From NCBI GenBank assembly GCA_003439945.1, contig QVRM01006776.1, positions 62,001 to 126,000 on the forward strand: DNA of 64,000 bases, given 5' to 3'. Positions 45,086-54,725 of this stretch are shown here, piece after piece. The position numbers were made by a program, and so were the translations under genes. Origin of the DNA: Dermanyssus gallinae. Lineage: Eukaryota; Arthropoda; Arachnida; Mesostigmata; Dermanyssidae. The stretch's first letter is position 1, and each line of letters begins with the position of its first letter. The notes under the pieces were generated by a model, which had not been told where the DNA came from, made no database searches, and saw only the letters and a program-made list of their open reading frames with translations.

Positions 45086-47380
45086 CTGGAAGTTCCTCTG
45101 GAAGTGCCTCCTCTGGTTCTCCCTTGTCTGCCCTGTTACAATCTGGCAACCCTATCCTGTGCATCGTGGCTAACAGGTTCTACATATTATATGTCTACGA
45201 AGACGAGAAAAATGGCATTCTAAAAAGCAGGTATACTGACAAAAATACACAGAAAACAAAAAGAGCAAATAACAAAATACGGAAAGAGAGAGAAACACTT
45301 CTGAAGCGACAATCAAAGCAATTTCCTGACAAAAAAAAGAGATGCACATTTTCTGACCAAGAAGAGTTTGGCCACGCTGCGCAAACAAAAAATAAGGAGA
45401 CAATGTGGACCACGCTTGAAACGATCTACAGGACATTTTTCTGACATAGAAAAAACAAGTGTTTTGTCAACTAACTCGAAGCTACGCTTCATGCAGATTT
45501 GGTTTCGGCAGTGCAGATATTCTAAACGGACCTTTCCCACTTCCCACAGTATAGAATATTTATATACATTATTTTGCATGTTTTTATAAAAGACTGCGTC
45601 CGGTTGAAATCCGAGAGAGAACAACGTGATCATAGTAAAATGGTTTGCTAAACTTGACATCCTCCATGTTAAGCTACTGCCCCCCCTAAGCATAGCAGAT
45701 ACCAAAAATGTATGGGTGGCTTTCTACTGTCCTACGTACCAGCTTCCGCAAAAATAACTTATGTTTCTGTATATATTAATCCAAGACACACCTGAGATTC
45801 TTTATGATGCACGCTCCTTAGACGGCATGATAATCTAAGCGGTTGCATCTCAGTCAAAAAACTTGGCCAGTTAAGATCTACTGGGCGTAACTGTCTAGGA
45901 CAGCTAAATTCTTAAAGTTTAAATGTTTTTATTTTAGCGGTAGCTTGCCGCCGAGGCAATGCTCATGTGGAACGGACGTGGCAAGCGTTTGCAAGGACAA
46001 TTTCTTAATTGTTACGACTCTATTATGGTAGTGAAGACCAACTAAATGTACTTCACGTTTTTATTGACGTGCTCAGCAGCCAGAAGGAGGTCACGGCGAA
46101 GATGGCACCAAGATAGGCAAGAAAGCTAATTCAACAATCGAGTATGCAGAGAAGAGACCGTCTGATACAACTGGGCGGCGTTAGTACTACATGGGTAGCT
46201 CTGCTCAGTCCTGTCCGTCGTTCAGTTAGCCTCGCTCTCGTTTCTCATTAATATTGCGACAGCCTGTTAGAGCGAAAACGACGTTTACTAAGTGTTACGA
46301 GGTTTGGCATATATGGTCACCTTCACAAACGTCGCTCCCTTAGTTAGTCAGGTCAGGAAGGACGTCAACGACAGCAGTACAGAGAGATGAATACATACTG
46401 TTCCTTTAAGCAAAAACTGTGCTTTGAGCGCATCTTGTTTTTCACTACATCGTTGCTTTTACTGGCCATCATGGTTGGCTTTATTGAAGAAATGCTTTTC
46501 AAAGTACCAGCACTCTAAGGGACACATAAAGCCCACAAGTTTATGCAATACCAAATATCCTAATTCAGAATCCAAATCGATTTTAAAGTCGGCAAGTAGT
46601 GCGCGCAATGCAGTTCCGCGTGGTTTTGACTGCGATTTCCATTTCCTCTAGCAGCTCCATCTAACATGCAAATAGGGTCGAGCTGCCAGCTTTAGGTACA
46701 TGCTGCTCTTCAGACGGGGTGCCTACGCATTCAAGGAGGGGGATAAGCCGGCATTAGAGAAGGCTGGAAAGCAGGCTATAGATGCAGCTCGTCTTTGTGC
46801 TGCCCTTTATGGAATATATATATATATATACACACGTATTTATTTGCTCAAAGTGCCTAAGGGTAGAAACCCGAGAGACCCTATCAACTATTGTGGGCAT
46901 TCGTTTGGCATTACTCATAGATAGATGGAATATATAGTGATTTCGTGTATGGCACTTGTTGGAGCGTAGCTGACACAGCCCCCGACACTCATGAAGCGAG
47001 CTTCTGCGACATGTCAGTCATGAAAACACAAAAATCTACACACGTGTGGATAAGAAATTAATGTGTAAGTAAACTATTTTATAAAATAGGGGCCGGTGTT
47101 ACGTAAACGGCTTCAGTTACTACGGTAAAGCGGCGTGCGCCCATCTACAACTGTGAGTTCGAAAACGAAGATGGATATAGCGGCAAGCGTGGCTAAAAAA
47201 TGCAGCGAATAGGGGTCCCACTAATTAGGCCGTGACTCTGGTAAGGACCATTCAGATGCTTTCGCAAAATACTTTTGACCTACGTTTTGTTAAGCAAACT
47301 AACTTGCGATAATCAAATATAGAAGCCATATTTGCGTATTAGCTGTGAGGCGCCAAGGCAGCAAAAAAATACGTATGAAC
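45086..47380. other. Intergenic stretch, no gene seen
   Basis: The Lys-rich plus frame 45070-45444 begins inside the SINE tail and overlaps minus frames of similar length, so it is not called. A short TA tract is at 46813-46830. Confidence 0.5.
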
Positions 47381-47419
47381 TATATATATATAATATATAT
47401 TATATACATATATATATCA
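47381..47419. repeat. TA microsatellite, imperfect
   Basis: TA-rich run with breaks. Confidence 0.85.
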
Positions 47420-48065
47420 TACCAATATAGAACGTCATCGAATATACTCGAACTCGAATGTTATTCGCCAGCTCTATTTAGCTTTTGTTGTTGATAGCAC
47501 TCGTTTAGACATCTCGATAATATTGGGTTATAGGCTGTTTTGGATATGATTAGTGAGGCCACCCACCCATGGGTAGACCATAAAGTTTTCCGTCTCGGCC
47601 TTCCGCTTTTTGCCGTGGCCGGTTTTGTGGGTTCAGGTCAAGCCTGTGCTGCTGGCTAGCAGACATGTCAACGATCTCGATCAGGCAGGTAAATTGGTCG
47701 TGTGTAATGTGTGTGTGTATGTTGTGTATATGGATATAAAGGCGTCATTCATTTATTCATTCATTAGAGCGCACACGAGATAAGCTTTGCCACGTGAGGA
47801 AGCTAACGATGTTTAATGATGTAGCCCGTTTACATCAACTCTAAGATAAACGATAGCCTAAAACCCTTAGTGATGAAAGCGGCGACGGCGGTGCCCGCAG
47901 CATAATCGAGATTTCGCAATTGATCGACCTGGTGTTCGTACGGGAAAAGGGGGGTAACTTATTACATTATAATAATTATTATTATTATTCAATCAGGCTG
48001 ACAAAATGCGGCATGGCAATGGTTGCGATATGATTTGAATCTTTCTGTAGCTGTTTGCCGGAGAT

Positions 48066-48096
<31 letters not shown>

Positions 48097-48243
48097 GTAT
48101 TATTAAACGCACCTCGAAATAGGGGAGATCTGCTTACAAAGGTTTTCTTTGCGGTGGCTTCTGCGTATACACTTGCGCCACTACGTGTTGGTATTACGAC
48201 CTTATTGAAAAAAGATTGCAGTCTTTCGCCGTTCTAACAGATT
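47420..48243. other. Intergenic stretch with TTA repeat
   Basis: ATT/TTA triplet repeats at about 47975-47990 and 48069-48105. The last part (48110-48243) may be decayed coding sequence of the adjoining LINE. Confidence 0.5.
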
Positions 48244-48418
48244 TTATCGAACATTTTGGTATCGTTGTCTTCTAAAAAACTGTAAAATTGAATCACATTC
48301 AACCTTCTTAGGGTTATTATGGCACCTGTATACGACGCGTTTTAAAAATCTGATGTGTTTTGTAAAGATAAGTTTCTTGTCTCCCGCAAGGCCGGTATTC
48401 CAAACAGGAGACGCGTAC

Positions 48419-48428
48419 AGTATCACTG
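48419..48428. repeat. Retroposon TSD, left
   Basis: AGTATCACTG, repeated at 48587-48596. Confidence 0.75.
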
Positions 48429-48586
48429 TTATTTTTTTTTTTTTTCTGGGAGGTTTTGGTATTGCATGATGCACATGCGCCACTAGCAGGCTGCGTGACT
48501 AGTGTGAGACTCGCAAACCCACTAAACCCGGATTCCTCCCCACCCCCCCCCCCCAGGCTCGGTATTACTTTGGCATTACATCGAAA
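48429..48586 (-). mobile_element. Poly(A) retroposon copy 2, 5' truncated
   Basis: On the minus strand it matches the 3' part of the 7597-8025 insertion (AATGCCAAAGTAATACCGAGCCTGG, GTGGGTTTGCGAGTC, ACTAGTCACGCAGC, CATGTGCATCATGCA) and ends in CTCCCAGAAAAAAAAAA. It is bracketed by the 10-bp duplication AGTATCACTG. A 14-C tract (G tract in its own sense) sits at 48542-48555. Its variable 5' truncation relative to the 7.6-kb copy is typical of target-primed reverse transcription. Confidence 0.8.
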
Positions 48587-48596
48587 AGTATCACTG
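48587..48596. repeat. Retroposon TSD, right
   Basis: AGTATCACTG, identical to 48419-48428. Confidence 0.75.
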
Positions 48597-48780
48597 GTAA
48601 CACAAACTGTTTGTAGAGACTGACGTAGAGCCTAGCGTCAGAGTACAAACGTCCGCATAATACATTAACTTTCCTAGATTGTAATTTTTTTAGAATTATA
48701 TCTGGATTGTATGTATCTGGATTTCTTTAGAATTATGTCTGGATTGCCTGGATTGTTATTTTTTTAAATTAGATATGTTG

Positions 48781-50556
48781 AGCTGGACCCGCAGATACAG
48801 ATTTATCAGCAGAGTTCAAGACAGCGTTGCTTATTCAGATAGAATTATTCAAAATTAAATTAAACACATTTTTCTGCAGTATAAAAACTAGCGACAAAAA
48901 ACGGACCAAATTGTTCTAAGGTATGAAATCATTAATTTTTATACGATACAGTACACACAAAAAGAGGACGCATTGAGTTGAAAATCAGTTGATTCAGATT
49001 CTCGCGGCACAAAATTGGAGGAGTTATGTGTCTGTTGTTTTAGAACTGTTGCACTTTTAGTGAAATCCAATTTAGAAAGGAAAACTAAACGCAACATATT
49101 GCTTGTAACCTAGAAAAAAGATGTGTCGGAAAACATGTAAAGCTTAGTCAGCAATCGCTGGCGCAATATAGCTATTTTGTCTGACATACTACACAAGACA
49201 ACGCTGCAGGCTACAGAAAAGGCAACTAACAGACTGGTGGCTACACTAAACTTTAAATATATGCGCCCTTAAGTTCGTTTAGCCAAAATCTGATTGGTCT
49301 AGCGGGATTTATATTCTACTTATATCCCAGGCTCACTCATAACTATGGCCCCTCGCGTGTTGAATAATTTCCTCGAGGTGGCATCTTCTAAGCATCATCT
49401 TCTTAGTAGATTTTCGTCACCCAGACCACGTTGTAAGAGAGGCCATCTCCTCAAGAATAAGCAAAGTGTGGAAACTCCCTCAAGAGGACCCACTTAGCTG
49501 TATGCTGTATGCTTGTTTACGTTACCCCTCATCGATCTTGCATTCTATGCGCGACAGCAGGTCCAGAGGGTGGTGATATCCGTCGACCACACTGTGAATA
49601 CTCTTTGTTAGCTCGAAGCTGTCCAACAGCTGGTATTTCTCGGCTGCCGGGTTTCGAGATAGATACACAAAACACAGAGAAAGGAAATGCGTGGTAGAGG
49701 TTGGGTGCGTTCGGCGTTTGTCATATATATATATATATTTATCCCTCACGAAGAATGCGTAAACTTGTTCATCACCTTGAACGTCATTCTATGGTAACGA
49801 TCTTTACGGCGTATAAAATCGGTGAAACCCAGCGTTTCGGCAATGAATGGATACTGTGCACAAACCTGCTAGTACAGTTCATTCTTTATATTTAGGATTG
49901 TTTCTTGGCTGGCCTATGGCCTAATTAATTCACAATGCACGTGAAGCTTGCGCCCTCAGATCATCATTTGTAAAATGGAAAAGAACATAGAATCCTTCAC
50001 ATGGGAGGCGGAACCGTTAGGTAAACTTAATGTATTCCATTATATAATCAGGTATTGCTTTTGACAATTGTCACATATTTTTATAGATGACTTACTGGAA
50101 AAAATGTGGTTGCACATAAGGTCACCGCGGTAGGGAAGCTCCAGTGTCCAACGCTGCCTTAATGAGAAAATTCTAGTCTTCCAGAATTTCTCGTTTTAGA
50201 TGCAAACATGTTTTCTTCCTACTCTTAGGACGTTCAAAGATTTGCATGCGGACGAATTTTGTGATGGTAGAATACGAATTCTCTACGATTATGTACACTA
50301 CGGAGCGCTTCACGAAGACGGCTTGCTTTAAACGATCGAGCAACCGGCAGTACTTTTCACTGTTCATCGTTTCGTTTCTCTGCGGATATTCATACTACAC
50401 TACGTTTTTTCAGTACCACCAAACATATGTCATAATCATCTTAGCATGAGGGCCTGCTCTTGCAACGGTGTTGGATTTGGTACTATGGTGCTTTGACTAT
50501 GACTTTGTGCAAGTTGCCTTAATGTAGACGACCCACTTTGCGGTCAAGTCATCCGA
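48781..50556. other. AT-rich intergenic stretch, no gene seen
   Basis: A short TA tract at 49722-49739; short anonymous frames. The sequence just left of it (48680-48770) repeats TTAGAATTAT.TCTGGATTG two to three times. Confidence 0.5.
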
Positions 50557-51000
50557 TCAAATAGAAATAAATGATGGTCTTAGCCTTTTTTTAGGACGTA
50601 GAGTGTATGCGTTGAGGCAGTGCATCAGCTTGCCTTTGGTGAATCTGTTCGACACCCATACATCGGCACACTTTACGTATTCACTGCGAGTTGGGTATGA
50701 GTGACAGGATTCATGTGACGCATTCACCAGGTGTGCGATTTTGTCAAGTTCCAAAGTGTACTACAACTTATAAGAGCGACTATTTTATCTGTAACAGGCC
50801 GCGAAAGGCCTACTCGTCTTTAGTTGATCTGTAATGTTAAAATCTCCAACTATAAAAGCGATCAATCCACCTCATTGCTGCACGATCGCGCTCGGTTCGA
50901 GACCTGCACACAGCACAAATTCTCGCCGCTGAGGCATCGCATTTAGTCCGTCGCAGTAGTAAAGAAGCATAATATCTCGCAAATGACTCTTCACAAGTGT
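50557..51000 (-). pseudogene. APE-type endonuclease fragment of a non-LTR retrotransposon
   Basis: On the minus strand the frames read IMLLYYCDG, then after one stop LIAFIVGDFNITDQLKTSRP, then LELDKIAHLVNASHESCHSY and PTRSEYVKCADVWVSN. The IVGDFN motif and the later PTR..........D..xSN pattern are those of the APE endonuclease domain (catalytic D/N, then the S/D-I-D site). Several stops are present, and RT sequence does not follow. I cannot link it to a particular family in this window. Confidence 0.5.
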
Positions 51001-51362
51001 TACTGTTTTTCCCTCATTCACGAAACAACATATATATATAATCGGCCGGATTGGACGGGATGTTTGACTAGCCGCTTAAGGTCCACAAACTTCTGCTGCG
51101 GGTACCTCCTATAATTTTATTTGACGCGTGCCTCCATATAGCAAAGTTCCCAGCAAATAACAAAAAGCATACTTAAGCCCATGTTCAATAAAAACGGGCA
51201 CGAAGAGGAAGAATCACAACAGCCAACGAGCTACCAGGGGAATATTACTGACCAGTACGATTTACAAAATGCTTAAATCATCGGAAAAATATTATACAAT
51301 AGCTTTGGAATAGATTTAGACGTTTGTGACCACACTCCGAGAAGCACTGCACGCGCTTTACG
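51001..51362. other. Intergenic stretch, no gene seen
   Basis: A short TA run at about 51030-51041; otherwise nothing recognised. Confidence 0.5.
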
Positions 51363-51370
51363 CAAATCGT

Positions 51371-52255
51371 TTTATTACAATTCAGTTACAATTACAATTA
51401 TATTTATTTCACTCAGATTGAGTATAATATACAGTTCAAGATGTTTCTTCTCAATACTCTATCTTCTTCACGCTTTCGGAGAGAGAAGTAGTGCAACGAT
51501 GTTTTGTCCAGCGCTGTGCATTTCACTGCACTGGTACTTGGCACACCTCTGCAGGCATAACCGGCAGGTGCACAACTCGTACTTCTCGTGAAAGGCTGCG
51601 TTTGAACATACTAGGTAGTGATAACCATGCACTATGTACCTGGTGTATACGTGGCGACTGTCACATGCAGGACCAGACCAAAGGTTCACGGCATTGAAAA
51701 CGTCCAAACCACCGACCTCCCGTCTGGCCCGTTCGACTTTAGCTTCCCATTCAGAAATGAAACATTCGTATGGTACTGTACGCGGCATCTTCAGCCTTAG
51801 TCGGATTGTTTCAGTAGCCGGTGGACAACCTGACATGAAACACACAAAGCGGCTCCTTACTCGAATAGACAAGCAGAGCACTCGCTTCATATATAATGAG
51901 AAACACCTCTCAAGCTGGTTAAAATTCGCCAGTGTGAGGTGGTTCCACACCCTGTCAAGGCCATACATCAGCCCCGGAACAATCTTAAGCATGAAGAGCT
52001 TTACTGCTGAGAAAACGGACAGTCTTCGGACATTGCCTACTTCCCCGTAAAGAGAGACAAATGCCTTCCGTACTGTTTTGTTTATATGCGCTGTGAACGT
52101 CGTTCCCGTATAATGAACCCGAAGGCCAAGATACTGGAAAGAGTTAACAAACTCCAATGGTTGGCCGCAGCAACGTATAACGTCTCTGGCAGCCAACCGA
52201 CTTCCACGCCTGAATTTCATGGCTTTGGTCTTCCTGGTGTTTATCGTCAGTTTAT
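51371..52255 (-). pseudogene. 5'-truncated copy of the 60761-64000 retrotransposon family
   Basis: The minus frame 52220-51468 (250 codons) is nearly identical to the C-terminal third of the right-edge RT ORF: MKFRRGSRLAARDVIRCCGQ, FVNSFQYLGLRVHYTG, the GLMYGLDRVWNHLTLANFNQ segment and the terminal knuckle CTCRLCLQRCAKY. It starts after the YADD box, so it has no catalytic core. A frameshift near 51520 changes its last residues. Its 3' UTR ends in TTGTAA-like repeats (51380-51405). CAAATCGT occurs on both sides (51363-51370 and 52256-52263), a possible 8-bp TSD. The high similarity to the longer copy indicates recent activity of the family. Confidence 0.9.
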
Positions 52256-52263
52256 CAAATCGT

Positions 52264-52454
52264 CGTATAATACTTACCAGAATCGATATCGCTTACAGAT
52301 CTACTTTAATGAGACAATAAGACAATGTCAAGAAAACACACTCACAATACCGTTAGACAAAATCAAAGCAATGGGCTCTAGCTACAAAGAAGCCTATGCG
52401 TTGCATATTAAGTAAAACCCGAAGAAAAATACCTACAGTTCGTAAATCAGTTTT

Positions 52455-52456
<2 letters not shown>
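52264..52456. other. Short spacer, no gene seen
   Basis: Unique sequence between the truncated LINE and the TA tract. Confidence 0.5.

Positions 52457-52488
<32 letters not shown>
52457..52488. repeat. TA microsatellite at the left end of the Tc1-like element
   Basis: TA run directly abutting the CAGGCC terminus, consistent with insertion at a TA dinucleotide. Confidence 0.9.
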
Positions 52489-52491
<3 letters not shown>

Positions 52492-52768
52492 GCCGCGACA
52501 ACAAGATACAGCTACCCATTTTTGCTACATTACACACATTTATTATAACCAATCGTGTAAAGGCTATAGTGATACATGCTTATAGAAAAACAGGGGAGAC
52601 TTCCATCGACATTTGGGGTCTCGGTTTACTTTGAAACACGAGATCTTCACATTTGGCACAGCTACACCGCGAACAAATGGTACAGCCACTAGCAAGATGC
52701 ATGTCTCAATGAGGGAATTGAGCGGAATAACAACGTTTGGGCTCATTTCACGGCTCGACGGAAACAAA
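52489..52768. repeat. Left TIR of Tc1-like copy 2
   Basis: Pairs with 53818-54067. Internal landmarks are GTGTAAAGGCTATAGTGATA, ACACGAGATCTTCACATTTG and GGCTCGACGGAAAC. Confidence 0.85.
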
Positions 52769-53817
52769 GGCAAGATCGAGTGCACCGACCAACTATACTT
52801 AATACTCAGTGAGCTTCCCGTTAACTCGAATAACCTCAAAAATGCGGTTTTGTATAGTATTAAATAAATTTCGGATGACGTCCTGCGAGAGCTCGCCCCA
52901 AGCCTTCACAATTGCTTCTTTTAATTTTCCTGATTGAGAAAGTGTCTTTCGTCGGTGTAAACCTTTTGGGTGAGCCAGTCTCACACATTCTCGATGATAT
53001 TAAGATCAGCTGAGACTGCAGGCCAGCGCAGGACCTCAAAGAGATGTCGTTCGAACCATCTACCGATCAGCCTGGCGGTGTGAATCGGGGCGTCATTGTT
53101 AAACTCGTTACCCGAAAAACGAATTTGGGCTCTCCCATCAGCTCAACACGCGCCGCTCTTTTAATAAATCCCTATAGCGCGTCGAATGACCAGGACTGTC
53201 TTAAAACACAATCGACAACTTTGTATGAACCCCGACAGCGGCCCAGATCATCACCGAACCGCCACCTGAGTGCCGTTTTGACAAAATTTGTTTTTCCTTG
53301 CGCACATTGCGGGAATAATAATTAAATCCAACCGGTCCATCAAAGTTGAACTTGTTTCATTCAAACAGAGGTCCATGACATTCTATCATGGACGAAGTCG
53401 AAACGAGCTTTCTGATGCTCAGTGGTCAATCGTGGTTTTCCCTTGTGTTTTTTTTCGTGATCCAGGGTGTCTTCCTAAGGAGGTTTTTTTGCACATTTCG
53501 CACGTTCGTTTGCACACCAGCCACCGCCGCAATTGCCCTTACCGAAAGCGCCGAGTTCGACGCTTTCTTCAGAATTGCACGCTTGCCTCGTCTCGAAATA
53601 GAATTTGGACACCCGGAACTCTTTTTACGGCGTAATTTTCACGTAAATTCACGAAGTTGTTTAATACTTGCGGACAACGCCCCAATCGACGGGAAACTTC
53701 GCCATTACAGAGGCTGACGTCCTTATAAGCCTTAATTTGGGCCTTTTTGTTACTCCTGACGCGCCGGCCCAGGCCCATCGTTTTAACACTGAAAAAACTT
53801 CCGGTAGGAGGTCTGCA

Positions 53818-54067
53818 TTTGTTTCCGTCGAGTCGTAAAATAAGCCCAAACGTCACTATTCCGCTTAATTCAGTCGCTAAGACATGCATCTTTCTATTGG
53901 CTGTATCATTTTTTCGCGGCGTTGCGCTGTGTCAAGTGGGGAGATCTCGTGTTTCAGAGTAATCCGAGACCACAAATGTCGGCGAAAGTCTCTGGTGTTA
54001 CTCTATGAGCATGTATCACTATAGTCTTTACACGTTTGGTCATAATAAATGCGTGTAATGTGGCAAA
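53818..54067. repeat. Right TIR of Tc1-like copy 2
   Basis: Begins GTTTCCGTCGAGTCGTAAAA and ends with ATAATAAATGCGTGTAATG and GGCAAAAAT. Beyond this it no longer matches the left end, so the terminal bases have been lost or replaced. Confidence 0.85.
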
Positions 54068-54113
54068 AATAAACAAACAATCATTAACAAAAGCACGGGC
54101 GATGTATATATAA

Positions 54114-54117
54114 TTAA

Positions 54118-54176
<59 letters not shown>
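54114..54176. repeat. TA then GA microsatellite
   Basis: TA run to about 54156 continuing into (GA)n. Confidence 0.9.
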
Positions 54177-54177
<1 letters not shown>

Positions 54178-54227
54178 CTGTCAATCAATATATATATATA
54201 TATATATATATGTTGATTGACAGCTCT
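54174..54227. repeat. 54-bp near-perfect palindrome enclosing a TA tract
   Basis: AGAGCTGTCAATCAA (54174-54188) is the exact reverse complement of 54213-54227; the 24-nt TA spacer is itself self-complementary. The result is a cruciform-capable sequence directly 3' of a GA/TA microsatellite and at the 3' boundary of the LINE fragment to its right. Confidence 0.9.
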
Positions 54228-54690
54228 ATATCTCTGCTCCCCCCTAAGGCTATACATTATTTAATAGTATGTTCGATTGATTCATCCTCTAGCCTTTATG
54301 CTCGACATTCTGTACTTTGCCCCTCCTTATATTTAGCTCTATGTATCCTTGTATCCAACATCCCTGCCCTGGCATCTGCCAATAGCCCACTCGCTCTTGA
54401 ATGATCGTATACCCATTCTACCTCGCTCCTTTCCCGCTTTTCCTTTCCATTCATAGTTGCTAAAGTTGATTTGGAGCCCATCGCCAATTTCCATTTGTCT
54501 GTATATGACTTGTTTACCTTCAATTTCACTATTTTCTGTGATACCCTCGCTCTTGCCCATTGCTGACAATTGTACCCAATCTCCCTAGTTGCAAACTCTA
54601 CTCTGCGATCCCACTTCGTTCTAATCCTAAGTGCCATCTTTACCAGCTGCATCTGTTTAACCCATCTTTTATTTGTGACATTTTCAATCC
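54228..54690 (-). pseudogene. Non-LTR retrotransposon C-terminal fragment (R1/LOA-like, RAG.L.T and CCHC region)
   Basis: The minus frame 54652-54296 (118 codons; the open frame extends further 5' without ATG) reads KWKLAMGSKSTLATMNGKEK, then RASGLLADARAGMLDTRIHRAKY and STECRA. It continues past a TAA as RLEDESIEHTIK-stop-C. This is the usual end of many arthropod non-LTR proteins: RgSxLLxxARxGxLxTxxxR.ky...CxxCxxxeExxxHxxxxC. The second cysteine of the knuckle coincides with the TAA. It is 5' truncated and bounded by TA repeats on both sides. Confidence 0.6.

Positions 54691-54723
<33 letters not shown>
54691..54723. repeat. TA microsatellite
   Basis: About 30 bp of TA. Confidence 0.95.

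Positions 54724-54725
<2 letters not shown>

Larger units (their letters stand above)
48244..48780 (-). pseudogene. CR1-like retrotransposon fragment, interrupted by a retroposon
   Basis: On the minus strand the sequence upstream of the insertion ends VSLYKQFVLPVIL. After excision of 48429-48596 (insert plus one TSD copy) it continues YASPVWNTGLAGDKKLI, HIRFLKRVVY and ILQFFRRQRY. The joined pattern (LYxxFVxPxLEYASPVWxP) is the conserved post-RT segment of CR1/L2-like elements. Neither a 3' UTR nor a poly(A) tail is seen, and 5' of 48600 the sequence decays. Confidence 0.6.
52489..54067 (-). mobile_element. Tc1-like DNA transposon copy 2 with long TIRs
   Basis: A 1.58-kb element. The left TIR (52489-52768) starts CAGGCCGCGACAACAAG after TA. 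It is the reverse complement, with scattered mismatches, of the right TIR (53818-54067); the outermost 30 bp are not recognisable at the right end. Between them the minus strand encodes a broken transposase: N-terminal helix-turn-helix (IKAYKDVSLCNGEVSRRLGR), NVRKEKQILSKRHSGGGSVM, NDAPIHTARLIGRWF (second catalytic Asp region), LNIIENV-stop-DWL (catalytic Glu retained, the usual Trp replaced by TGA) and VIRNLFNTIQNRIFEVIRVN. Frameshifts and stops prevent any full product. Tc1-family members with TIRs of about 250 bp are known. Confidence 0.9.

Noticed and set aside
44880..45164. Minus frame similar to 16068-15796, suggesting a small protein family
   Set aside because: The similarity is explained by the tRNA-derived SINE at both loci; the frames are not maintained.
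45070..45444. 124-codon Lys-rich frame
   Set aside because: Begins inside the SINE tail at a non-ATG codon and overlaps minus frames of similar length.
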